Below, in pieces: positions 1-5,734 of a DNA stretch of 6,327 nt (the stretch's first letter is position 1; each line of letters begins with the position of its first letter). This DNA is from Dehalococcoidia bacterium LH_S1 (lineage in GTDB: Bacteria > Chloroflexota > Dehalococcoidia > SZUA-161 > SpSt-899). A program made the position numbers and the translations under genes. The stretch lies in the NCBI GenBank assembly GCA_023660035.1, contig JAGXOF010000052.1, positions 1-6,327 of the forward strand. Direction: 5' to 3'. The notes under the pieces are model-generated. The model ran no database searches, was not told the origin of the DNA, and saw nothing but the letters and a program-made list of their open reading frames with translations.

Positions 1-100
1 TTGTCTATCCAAAAGGCTGAACTTCACCAAGTCATGGGTAGATAAATTCCTCTCCCGGCTTCCCTTTGCTATGGGGAATTATGCACTTAACTATAATATC

Positions 101-142
101 ACAAACTGGATTGTTCCGGGGCCGGAACACAATCCAGTTTGT
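101..142. repeat. Large inverted repeat (hairpin) upstream of the lipoprotein gene
   Basis: The left arm at 101-119 begins ACAAACTGGATTGT and ends TCCGG. The right arm at 122-142 is its reverse complement apart from two extra bases (an AC/GT bulge). Only two G residues separate the arms, so a stem of about 19 pairs can form. No T-run follows on the + strand, so it is not a standard intrinsic terminator. Its right arm runs into the predicted -35 element at 139-144, which would allow an operator role. It could equally be a terminator or processing hairpin for a gene left of the window. Confidence 0.75.
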
Positions 143-167
143 TACAGTCCCACTGCTGTGCTAAAAT
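139..167 (+). promoter_or_regulatory. Predicted sigma70-type promoter with extended -10
   Basis: A -35-like TTGTTA (139-144; four of six match TTGACA) is followed after exactly 17 bases by TAAAAT (162-167). The -10 is preceded by TGC, giving an extended -10 (TGCTAAAAT). Transcription would start near 174, leaving a leader of about 29 bases before the ATG at 203. The -35 overlaps the right arm of the inverted repeat at 101-142. Confidence 0.6.
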
Positions 168-202
168 AGGGCATTAAATGACAAACAAACCAGGGGGAAA
201 CT

Positions 203-1186
203 ATGAGCAGAAGTAAAAGTGCAGTATTCGCGATTTCCCTGCTTATCGTGGCCATTGCACTGAGTATTCCCGGCTGTCAGGCTGCGAAGGAGAAGGTTGA
301 GGCCGTAAAACCAGAAATAAGAGGGACCTCTCTCGAATGGGGAGAAGTTACATCATCAACAACAGAGCTCATAGCCACCGTAAATGTCTACAATCCGAAT
401 CCGATATCGTTGCCCATTAAGAAAGTGCTCTGCGAGGTCACTATGAATGACATCCATACGGGGAGTGCCGAGACCAAGGATTTAAGCATCAAGAAGAATA
501 CAGAATCCTCCCTCAAAATAGCGGCCAACATCGACAACTCCAAAATTCCTGAGTTCTGGACAGAACACTTGCGCCGGAATGAACAGAGCAAGGTGATCGT
601 AGATGTAAAGACGGTATTTGACCTCATAGTGACTGACTTCGCGTATCCTTCCCAGAAAAAGACATCGATACAAACCAATCTATTGGGAAGCATGTCAAAA
701 GCGGCACCTATCCCACTCGAAAAGAAAATTGAGTTGCCCACAGGTCAGGAAAAGACAATTTTTAAAGCTGCAATTGAATCATTGTCGGGGGAATGGGGCA
801 ATATAAAGTCTGACAGTGCTGAATTGCTCCTCTCGGCTACCGTCAACAATCAGAATCCATATCCGCTGCCTGTACCAAGGATTATTTCCCAAGTTCATAT
901 AAATGACATTCCAATGGTCTCAGGGGAATCGGAGACAGACTACGTGATATTTCCAAACTCGAGAGAGGACATAAGCGCAACTGCCCTCGTTGACTCCAGC
1001 CGCATGGACGAGTGGTTTGTATCTCACATCCAGAACGGGGAAAAGTCTACATTCAACTACCAAATCTCCTTGGCACTTGACTTACCAGGGGAAGTGGCAG
1101 AACAGTTAGGCCAGGAGAAGCTTGTTCTGCCGGTATGGGAAGGGTCAAAAACGTTTACAACCAATATTGTTGGAACAAAGAAATAA
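203..1186 (+). CDS. Lipoprotein with two LEA14/WHy-type (LEA_2) domains
   Basis: A 327-residue putative secreted lipoprotein. Residues 1-24 form a signal peptide (Lys5, then a hydrophobic stretch) ending at Cys25 in SIPGC, a slightly atypical lipobox because of the Pro. The rest is two related halves, about 38-165 and 190-325. Each has a GEW/EWG motif (LEWGEV, GEWGNI), an Asn-Pro strand (NPNPISLP, NQNPYPLP) and an ND-I turn (MNDIHTGS, INDIPMVSG). These are hallmarks of the water-stress/hypersensitive-response fold (LEA type 2, Pfam LEA_2), a beta-sandwich found in bacteria, archaea and plants and linked to desiccation or membrane-surface functions. The molecular role in bacteria is unclear. 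The start is supported by AGGGGG at 192-197. The HIT gene follows 34 bases later with no clear terminator, so co-transcription is likely. The family call is by motif pattern only. Confidence 0.82.
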   Translation: MSRSKSAVFAISLLIVAIALSIPGCQAAKEKVEAVKPEIRGTSLEWGEVTSSTTELIATVNVYNPNPISLPIKKVLCEVTMNDIHTGSAETKDLSIKKNTESSLKIAANIDNSKIPEFWTEHLRRNEQSKVIVDVKTVFDLIVTDFAYPSQKKTSIQTNLLGSMSKAAPIPLEKKIELPTGQEKTIFKAAIESLSGEWGNIKSDSAELLLSATVNNQNPYPLPVPRIISQVHINDIPMVSGESETDYVIFPNSREDISATALVDSSRMDEWFVSHIQNGEKSTFNYQISLALDLPGEVAEQLGQEKLVLPVWEGSKTFTTNIVGTKK

Positions 1187-1220
1187 AAGGAACTCTTCCA
1201 ATACGATAGGAGGAAAATAG

Positions 1221-1640
1221 ATGGAAGAATGCACTTTCTGCAAAATAGTAAAAGGGGAAATTCCCAGCTTCAAGATCTATGAAGACGAATACACCCTGGC
1301 CTTTCCGGACATAAACCCGGTCTCCGAAGGGCATACCCTTGTAATTCCTAAGAGACACTCAGAAAATCTTTTCGAAATTCCGGCTGAGGACCTCATCGCA
1401 GTTCATCAGGCAACCCAGATAGTAATCCACGCTATTCAGAATGCGCTGAATCCAATAGGGGTAGCCGTTGTCCAACTGAATGGTAAAGGAGTGAATCAGA
1501 TTATCATGCACTACCATGTCCACCTCGTCCCACGTGCTGCGGATGGCCCCCCGCTTGTCGTAAGCGATATGGGGGCAAAACAGGCCAACATGGATTCCTT
1601 GAAACAGACAGCTGACAAAATCGCGGCGGCGATTAAATAA
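1221..1640 (+). CDS. HIT family (histidine triad) protein
   Basis: A 139-residue cytosolic protein of the histidine triad superfamily, whose members hydrolyse or transfer nucleotidyl groups from substrates such as AMP-lysine, AMP-NH2 or dinucleoside polyphosphates. The C-terminal signature H-Y-H-V-H-L-V has the triad at His97, His99 and His101; the middle His is the usual nucleophile. It is preceded by the family's Asn-Gly stretch (QLNGKG, 86-91). The N-terminus CTFCKIVKGEIPS, with Cys4 and Cys7, matches the zinc-binding HIT branch, where the CxxC pairs with downstream histidines. DINPVSEGHTLVIPKRH (30-46) is the classic Hint/HIT core. Length is normal for a Hint-like protein. The start is fixed by AGGAGG at 1208-1213, seven bases before the ATG. 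It probably shares a transcript with the upstream lipoprotein gene. The physiological substrate cannot be read from the sequence. Confidence 0.95.
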   Translation: MEECTFCKIVKGEIPSFKIYEDEYTLAFPDINPVSEGHTLVIPKRHSENLFEIPAEDLIAVHQATQIVIHAIQNALNPIGVAVVQLNGKGVNQIIMHYHVHLVPRAADGPPLVVSDMGAKQANMDSLKQTADKIAAAIK

Positions 1641-1645
1641 CCCAA

Positions 1646-1667
1646 TTGTCTGTGGGGACACAGACAA
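1646..1667 (+). terminator. Hairpin after the HIT gene, possible weak terminator
   Basis: TTGTCTGTG (1646-1654) and CACAGACAA (1659-1667) form a perfect 9-bp stem around a GGGA loop, six bases after the HIT stop codon. What follows (CTTCGAATCC) is not T-rich, so this is an imperfect terminator or a transcript-stabilising stem. It marks a plausible end of the two-gene unit before the protease gene, which has its own -10-like element. Confidence 0.5.
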
Positions 1668-1713
1668 CTTCGAATCCTCACTCTCATGCCGTTTCGCCGC
1701 ATAAGGATAAGTG

Positions 1714-1722
1714 TGCTATACT
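1714..1722 (+). promoter_or_regulatory. Extended -10 element before the M50 protease gene
   Basis: TGCTATACT is an extended -10 (TGn plus TATACT), the same architecture as TGCTAAAAT upstream of the first gene. No good -35 lies 16-18 bases upstream, which extended -10 promoters can tolerate. The predicted start of transcription is near 1729, nine bases before ATG 1738. If it is used, the GTG at 1711 cannot be the start codon. Confidence 0.42.
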
Positions 1723-1737
1723 CATTCCAGAGAAATC

Positions 1738-2589
1738 ATGGGGTTGCGTGAAAGGATAAAACAGCGAAAGTTAAACTGGAATATTATCCTCCTGTTAGCA
1801 ACCATAGGAACCACCCTGGGGGCCGGCTACCAGTTCTCAATTCCTCTCGTAAATGAGGGACTACTAAGCAGCTCTCTGCAGGGAGCCGCAACCTTCTCAC
1901 TGGGGCTCCTCACTATCCTGGGGTGTCACGAAATGGGACACAAGCTAATGGCTGACAGGAGAGGAGTAGATGCCACCTTCCCGTACTTTATCCCTGTGCC
2001 GTTCTTCCTAGGAACATTCGGGGCAGTCATCCAAATGAAGAGCACACCCCCAGACCGGAATGCTCTCTTCGATGTAGGTGCGGCGGGACCAATAGCGGGC
2101 TTCATTGTATTGATTCCGCTAACTCTCCTTGGATTATCCTGGTCATTCCCAGTATCTCTGGAGGAGCTTGAGGGAGTTATGAGTTTACCCTCACCATTAC
2201 TCCTGAACTGGCTATCAAATTCAGTCACCAGCATTCCGGCAAAAGGTGATCTATTATTACATCCCCTGGCTCTGGCCTGCTGGGTGGGAATGATAATAAC
2301 AATGCTGAACCTGCTTCCCGTATCCACCCTGGACGGAGGTCATATCACGCGGGCCCTGTTCGGCGGCAAATATCACAGGGTAATATCCTTCGCTGGGGCA
2401 GGTGTAACATTCGCACTCGGATACTGGCTTTTCGGCATATTGATACTGATTTTCGCGATAAAAACCACACACACAGGCCCGACTGATGACGTAACCGCCC
2501 TGAGCGGATCCAGAAAAGTAGTTGCCCTGGGCCTGTTAGCGATGCTGATTGTATGTGCTGCACCGGTCTACCAGAGCCTGATCCCCTGA
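1738..2589 (+). CDS. Site-2 protease family (M50) intramembrane zinc metalloprotease
   Basis: A 283-residue multi-pass membrane protease. HEMGH (residues 64-68) is the HExxH zinc site, with Glu65 catalytic. LDGG (198-201), in NLLPVSTLDGG, supplies the third zinc ligand Asp. Between them, GTFGAVIQM, the PDRNALFDVG segment and GAAGPIAGF (about 92-121) are typical of the short, PDZ-less EGY/archaeal-type S2P branch. Hydrophobic segments lie near 15-31, 50-67, 87-100, 115-136, 174-194, 217-241 and 261-279. Such enzymes cut transmembrane substrates, often anti-sigma factors or membrane-bound regulators; none is encoded nearby, so the substrate is unknown. ATG 1738 is preferred: GTG 1711 would add nine uncharacteristic residues, its AAGGA lies too close, and a -10 element overlaps it. 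ATG 1738 has only a weak GAG (1730-1732). The stop is TGA, with TAA three codons later. Confidence 0.92.
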   Translation: MGLRERIKQRKLNWNIILLLATIGTTLGAGYQFSIPLVNEGLLSSSLQGAATFSLGLLTILGCHEMGHKLMADRRGVDATFPYFIPVPFFLGTFGAVIQMKSTPPDRNALFDVGAAGPIAGFIVLIPLTLLGLSWSFPVSLEELEGVMSLPSPLLLNWLSNSVTSIPAKGDLLLHPLALACWVGMIITMLNLLPVSTLDGGHITRALFGGKYHRVISFAGAGVTFALGYWLFGILILIFAIKTTHTGPTDDVTALSGSRKVVALGLLAMLIVCAAPVYQSLIP

Positions 2590-2704
2590 TCCAAATAAGC
2601 AGGCCCAAAATACAAATCGCCAAAGCTCGAAATCCGAAGCACGAATTTCTAAACAATACCAAATGACCAAAATTCAAGTGCACAAACGAGTATCCGCCAG
2701 AGGC

Positions 2705-2755
2705 AGATGCTGAAGATTTCACCCTGAACTCGATTCAGAATCTTACTCAGCATCT
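2705..2755. repeat. Long nested hairpin within the repeat block
   Basis: AGATGCTGA (2705-2713) pairs perfectly with TCAGCATCT (2747-2755). The stem continues as AAGATT (2713-2718) with AATCTT (2739-2744), and is capped by CTGAA-CTCGA-TTCAG (2724-2738). It resembles the dispersed 'gatgctgaa...ttcagcatc' type of extragenic palindrome. It lies 116 bases past the protease stop, so it could also act as a transcript 3' stem. Confidence 0.65.
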
Positions 2756-2766
2756 CTAGTTACTGG

Positions 2767-2786
2767 ATTCCGGCTTTCGCTGGAAT
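2767..2786. repeat. Short extragenic palindrome (ATTCCGGC type)
   Basis: ATTCCGGC (2767-2774), loop TTTC, GCTGGAAT (2779-2786): an 8-bp stem with one G-T pair. With its flanks (CTGG before, GACA after) it matches the widely dispersed 'TGGATTCCnGC-TTTCGC-nGGAATGACA' palindrome that I recall from many bacterial genomes. The copy here has one decayed stem position. Confidence 0.6.
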
Positions 2787-2843
2787 GACATTGTAGAGGC
2801 TAGGTTTCTGGTCTTTCATACGTTATAGGCAAGTTGAGCATTG

Positions 2844-2875
2844 GAATTTCGAATTTGTTTAGCGCTTCGAAATTC
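2844..2875. repeat. Perfect 10-bp hairpin at the right edge of the repeat block
   Basis: GAATTTCGAA (2844-2853) pairs with TTCGAAATTC (2866-2875) across a 12-base loop. It overlaps the right arm of the larger inverted repeat (2855-2881), so this end can fold locally or pair with the left arm. Confidence 0.6.
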
Positions 2876-2972
2876 GGATTTAGGATTTCTCTTTTGCTAT
2901 TTCATGTTTAGCAGACTAATAAAGCATGAGCGTTTCCCGGTCTACATACGTCTATACTTAATGAGAAACAAA

Positions 2973-2988
2973 AAAGGAGGATTGAATT
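2973..2988 (+). promoter_or_regulatory. Strong ribosome binding site deciding an ATT start
   Basis: AAAGGAGG at 2973-2980 is the best Shine-Dalgarno in the window. Five bases later comes ATT (2986-2988), in frame with an uninterrupted signal peptide. TTG at 2982 hits TAA after three codons, and TTG at 2987 hits TGA after eleven. Neither frame encodes anything signal-like, so ATT is the only start consistent with both the site and the protein. Confidence 0.65.
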
Positions 2989-3792
2989 GCTAACTGGAAA
3001 ACATACCTCGGGATCGGCGCTCTGATAGTAGCAGTTATGTTCTCTATGGCATGTGTAAAAACACCCTCACCATACCCCTCAAAACCCGCTCTGGTCGCTG
3101 AGGAGTTCCTGAAAAACAGTCAAACCTTTGCCTTCGACGGTATGGAGGAAACTTTGCAGCTCACAGGTGTTACGTCAGACCAGGGCTGGACATTTACCTT
3201 TGAGTTCAAATGCGCACACGGCGGTTATGGAGATAGGACAGGGAAACCGGTCATACAAGCGATAACCCCGCATACAGCAGTTATTACCGTGGATAACCTT
3301 GAGATAACGTCCGCCATTATTGATGGTAAATGGAATATGATTCGCCAGGAAGAAGTTGCTACACTGGAGCCAGACTACCGTTCCATATGGACCCCCTATA
3401 TGTCCACTGCATTGGCCAGTGTGGATGATGAAGGGAATCAACAGAGGTTCTCGTATACTGTCTCACTCTGCAATGAAGGATCCGGTCGATTATACGTCAA
3501 CTGGATAGAGCCAGTCCTCTCCGCTGAGCTATCATCAACGGTAGTCACTGAAGACCTCAAGGTCACTGTTGACCAGAACATAGAGGCCGGTGCCTGCATC
3601 TCAGTAAAGGGAGAATTCATACTGAATACAGAAGGGATGACCAAACTCGAGATATTAGATCTGGAACCCTTTATGACGGGCATGAAGCTGAATGGTGAAA
3701 TAGTTCTTGAGTTGCCGGGGCTGAAGCAGGGAGGAACAGATGAGGAAGAAGAGACCAGTTCTCTCCCCCAGTACCTCCCAGCACCTTTATAG
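2986..3792 (+). CDS. Putative lipoprotein of unknown function, ATT start codon proposed, 3' end probably frameshifted
   Basis: I do not recognise a named family. From ATT at 2986 the frame encodes 268 residues. Residues 1-22 (beginning (M)ANWKTYLGIG and ending FSMA) form a good signal peptide before Cys23, suggesting lipidation and an extracytoplasmic site. AAAGGAGG (2973-2980) lies five bases before the ATT. The frame has TGA at 2983, and the first in-frame ATG (3037) has no Shine-Dalgarno and would cut the signal peptide short. The N-terminal part (about 36-117) includes AEEFLKNSQTFAFDG, HGGYGDRTG and AITPHTAVITV, which look like a conserved domain seen, from memory, in anaerobic bacterial and archaeal secreted proteins. 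The second part (about 135-245) is beta-rich. An acidic run (DEEEE) follows, then a Pro-containing tail. The tail after the C5 run near 3766 is probably out of frame (see 3763-3869). TATACT at 2953-2958 may be its -10. Confidence 0.75.
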   Translation: MANWKTYLGIGALIVAVMFSMACVKTPSPYPSKPALVAEEFLKNSQTFAFDGMEETLQLTGVTSDQGWTFTFEFKCAHGGYGDRTGKPVIQAITPHTAVITVDNLEITSAIIDGKWNMIRQEEVATLEPDYRSIWTPYMSTALASVDDEGNQQRFSYTVSLCNEGSGRLYVNWIEPVLSAELSSTVVTEDLKVTVDQNIEAGACISVKGEFILNTEGMTKLEILDLEPFMTGMKLNGEIVLELPGLKQGGTDEEEETSSLPQYLPAPL

Positions 3793-3869
3793 GTACAGCT
3801 TACCTGAATGGGGAGCCTGTTTCGGAAGGAATCACATCTACTTCTTGCCCCCAGATACTCTATGAATAG
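3763..3869 (+). pseudogene. Out-of-frame C-terminal continuation of the lipoprotein
   Basis: Adding one C to the C5 run at 3765-3769 restores a frame that passes the TAG at 3790 and ends at TAG 3867-3869. It reads SLPPVPPSTFIGTAYLNGEP and then VSEGITSTSCPQILYE. A Pro-rich linker followed by FIGTAYLNGEPVSEG strongly resembles the first strands of carboxypeptidase-regulatory/Ig-like domains that end secreted proteins (typical pattern F-x-G-T-x-x-x-[ND]-G-x-P-x-x-[DE]-G). A whole domain would need some 60-80 more residues, so the fragment is also cut short where the convergent oxidoreductase gene ends. Confidence 0.5.
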
Positions 3870-5140
3870 AGCTGTTCCGCCGCACTCTCCAATCCTAATT
3901 CCAACAGCTTCCTCTTGCTGGGCTTAGCCGTTTCGAGGTCCCAATCCATAGCAGTCAGGTAATCCCTGTCCAGGGTTTCCTCATCCACTATTATCCCAGC
4001 TAATGGGCCCTCCATCTGTGGAGGCTTCCCGACCATCCTGCCCGGAACTTTGAAGTTAAGCGGATTCAGTCCTTCACGGATGTTGAAAGCCTGACGGATG
4101 TTGGCAACTCTCTCGCCTGTAACGAGCAATTCATCCAGGGTTGCTTCCCAACCAGTAACGGCATTTATAAACCCAATGAATGCATCCACATGAGGAAGAG
4201 TAACATACGCAAAGGCACATTCCCCGGAACTATTCATAACATGCGAAAAGTCACTACCTATCTTGTGTAACTCTCCCCTGTTATGGGGTGAATCAGGATC
4301 ATATTCGGGCATGAGTCCCGGAGGATATCCCTCCCCTCCCTGAGTGTGACGAGCCGGGGTAGGATCAAGCCTGTAACAAATGGCCCAGTCAACCCCATAT
4401 TTTGGATCATGTGCTGGCGCTTCCTGCCCTTGAATATTCATGGCATATTCATCAGAGCCTTTGCCGATCCTCTCCGCTACCATCTTCGTTCCATCAGCAA
4501 GCAATGCACCAAACCCTTCCCTTCTTGCCAATTTTCCCGTCATAGTGACAATGGTCTCATGGTTTCCCCAAGTCATCTCGATTCCGTCGGTATCTGCCTT
4601 TGTAATGAGCCCCCTCTCAAAGCATTCGATAGTCATAGCTATTGTAGCCCCGGTAGAGATCGTATCAAGCCCGAACCGATTGCATATGTCATTCACCTTG
4701 ATTATTGACTCAAGATCGCCGTTGAGGCAACCGTTTCCGAACATGGCAAGCGTTTCATATTCGGGCTTGTGAGCTCCAGCCTCGTATTTATACTTCCCGG
4801 TTCCCTCTTTCATGCGTCCACCACAGCCAACAGGACACTGATAACAGGCATATTTCCCCTCCTGCTGTTCCAACACCTTCTTTCCACCCAATAACTCATA
4901 CTCGGGGAAATCGATCACAGATGTCCCAGACCAGTTCTTCGTCGGGGTATTACCGGAGGTTGAGCTCACAGTAAGCGTGCCCGGTGTACCATATTTCCTG
5001 AACAGGTTAACGGGGCCTCTCAACTCGTGGAGGTACTGCTTCCGTAGCTCACCGGCCTTTGCAGCATCAGCAAGCGGAATTTCCATGTTGCCCTTGACTG
5101 CCACCGCCTTGAGCTTCTTTGAGCCCATCACCGCCCCCAA
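3860..5140 (-). CDS. C-terminal AOR fragment (domains 2-3)
   Basis: This is the open frame downstream of the TGA, 426 residues if begun at TTG 5140; GTG 5131 and ATG 5128 are alternatives. A G-rich stretch just before ATG 5128 could permit weak re-initiation. It carries all four [4Fe-4S] cysteines and the GLDTIS motif, but lacks the N-terminal tungstopterin-binding domain, so it should not be an active oxidoreductase alone. It is best read as part of the interrupted gene. Confidence 0.6.
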   Translation of the reverse strand: MGAVMGSKKLKAVAVKGNMEIPLADAAKAGELRKQYLHELRGPVNLFRKYGTPGTLTVSSTSGNTPTKNWSGTSVIDFPEYELLGGKKVLEQQEGKYACYQCPVGCGGRMKEGTGKYKYEAGAHKPEYETLAMFGNGCLNGDLESIIKVNDICNRFGLDTISTGATIAMTIECFERGLITKADTDGIEMTWGNHETIVTMTGKLARREGFGALLADGTKMVAERIGKGSDEYAMNIQGQEAPAHDPKYGVDWAICYRLDPTPARHTQGGEGYPPGLMPEYDPDSPHNRGELHKIGSDFSHVMNSSGECAFAYVTLPHVDAFIGFINAVTGWEATLDELLVTGERVANIRQAFNIREGLNPLNFKVPGRMVGKPPQMEGPLAGIIVDEETLDRDYLTAMDWDLETAKPSKRKLLELGLESAAEQLYS

Positions 5141-5158
5141 CCCCGAACGCCCAGCTGC

Positions 5159-5704
5159 TCAGACCCTGTTGTTCATCACTGCAGAGATAAGAGAAACCTT
5201 CTCTCCTGCCGGACCAATGCAAATTACCTCCACGTCATCGCCTAACTCAGACTTGAGAGCATCTTCAGTTTCAAAGGTGTCCTTCCCCCATATATGATCT
5301 GCACCCCGCAACTCAGCTTTCCCGTTGTCGATAAATAGATATACCGGTTTCTCCGATATGCCAATAAGGAATAAGGCATCATAGCCAGCAAACTTCAGGT
5401 GAGGACCAAAGTATCCACCTGAATTTGCATCACCCCAACCATAAGTCAATGGCGATTTCCCCACTACTGTGTACTTGGAACCCCCAATGGCGGGAGTACC
5501 AGTCAATGGACCAGTGAGTATGCCCAGGGTATTCTCAGGTCCCAATGGGTCCACCCCAGCCCTCTGCCGATCAAACATAATCTTGGCGCCCAAGCCATAA
5601 CCTCCAATAAACCTGCGACAAAGTTCATCATTAAGCGGCTCATCACACGTTGTACCTCGGGACAGATCAGCCCATAGCATTTTCCCCATATATCCTGTAA
5701 CCAT
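5159..5704 (-). CDS. N-terminal AOR fragment (tungstopterin-binding domain)
   Basis: This is the open frame from ATG 5704 to the premature TGA, 181 residues. It covers most of AOR domain 1 (Pfam AFOR_N), including GGYGLGAK, TGPLTGT and GDANSGGYFGP, but stops just before the AAGRSGLGAVMGS segment that completes the domain. AGGGGGT at 5708-5714 (minus strand) is a good ribosome binding site. Without readthrough the product is a truncated domain. Confidence 0.65.
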   Translation of the reverse strand: MVTGYMGKMLWADLSRGTTCDEPLNDELCRRFIGGYGLGAKIMFDRQRAGVDPLGPENTLGILTGPLTGTPAIGGSKYTVVGKSPLTYGWGDANSGGYFGPHLKFAGYDALFLIGISEKPVYLFIDNGKAELRGADHIWGKDTFETEDALKSELGDDVEVICIGPAGEKVSLISAVMNNRV

Positions 5705-5734
5705 GTTACCCCCTTATCCTATTATCATAATACC

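Larger units (their letters stand above)
2630..2881. repeat. MITE-like block bounded by 27-bp imperfect inverted repeats
   Basis: AAATCCGAA (2630-2638) and CTAAACAA (2649-2656), spaced by ten bases, recur in reverse complement as TTGTTTAG (2855-2862) and TTCGGATTT (2873-2881), also spaced by ten. Over 27 positions about 21 match. The enclosed sequence of roughly 200 bases is non-coding and holds further palindromes. AT-rich runs built from words like CGAAATCCGAAGCACGAA and GAATTTGTTTAG resemble, from memory, dispersed intergenic repeats of environmental bacterial genomes. No target-site duplication is evident. It may be a miniature element or a cluster of extragenic palindromes. Confidence 0.55.
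2590..2972. other. Gene-free stretch made mostly of palindromic repeats
   Basis: About 380 bases separate the protease stop from the ribosome binding site of the next lipoprotein gene. I see no credible reading frame, tRNA or other structured RNA gene. Most of it is occupied by the inverted-repeat-bounded block at 2630-2881 with its three internal or overlapping hairpins. The last part (2890-2972) carries a TATACT at 2953-2958 that could be the -10 of the next gene, without a recognisable -35. Confidence 0.7.
3860..5704 (-). pseudogene. aor: Aldehyde ferredoxin oxidoreductase (tungsten enzyme), interrupted by one in-frame TGA
   Basis: Read through the TGA (5159-5161) the gene encodes 614 positions, the normal AOR length. 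Enzymes of this family oxidise aldehydes to carboxylic acids (or run in reverse) with ferredoxin, using a tungsto-bispterin and one [4Fe-4S] cluster in the cytoplasm of anaerobes. Visible hallmarks are the N-terminal GYMGKMLWADLS, GGYGLGAK and DPLGPENTLGILTGPLTGT, the SGGYFGPHLKFAGYDA segment, AAGRSGLGAVMGSKKLKA after the stop, CYQCPVGC with Cys287, Cys290 and Cys294, and Cys496 in SSGEC. These positions almost coincide with the cluster ligands Cys288/291/295/494 of the Pyrococcus furiosus enzyme. The TGA replaces residue 182, where Arg (CGA) would fit NNRV-R-AAGR. There is no other lesion in over 600 codons, so inactivation is recent, is an assembly error, or is suppressed. The start ATG has GGGGG four bases upstream. 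Substrate unknown. Confidence 0.9.

Noticed and set aside
1..45. Possible C-terminus of an upstream gene in frame 1 (ends at TAA 43-45, reading ...QKAELHQVMGR).
   Set aside because: Only 14 codons are visible and no domain is recognisable; chance cannot be excluded.
2..169. Open + strand frame of about 55 codons ending at TAG 167-169.
   Set aside because: It has no clear family motifs and runs through the inverted repeat and the predicted promoter, so it is probably a chance opening.
2587..2598. Protease gene extending past its TGA to TAA at 2596 (adding Trp-Ser-Lys) if TGA were sense.
   Set aside because: The protein already ends after its last membrane helix at a normal length, and nothing else supports TGA recoding.
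2590..2972. CRISPR array or structured non-coding RNA in the repeat-rich gap.
   Set aside because: Repeats are inverted and irregular, with no regular direct repeat-spacer pattern and no recognisable RNA family.
3793..3859. Bidirectional terminator between the convergent lipoprotein and AOR genes.
   Set aside because: No stem with a flanking T-run was found; the sequence looks like leftover coding sequence instead.
4346..4772. Two + strand open frames of 110-120 codons opposite the AOR gene.
   Set aside because: They are antisense shadows of a strongly conserved coding sequence and show no family features.
5125..5161. Selenocysteine insertion at the AOR TGA.
   Set aside because: The family residue here is not Cys, and no SECIS-like stem-loop is visible right after the TGA; a CGA to TGA mutation is simpler.
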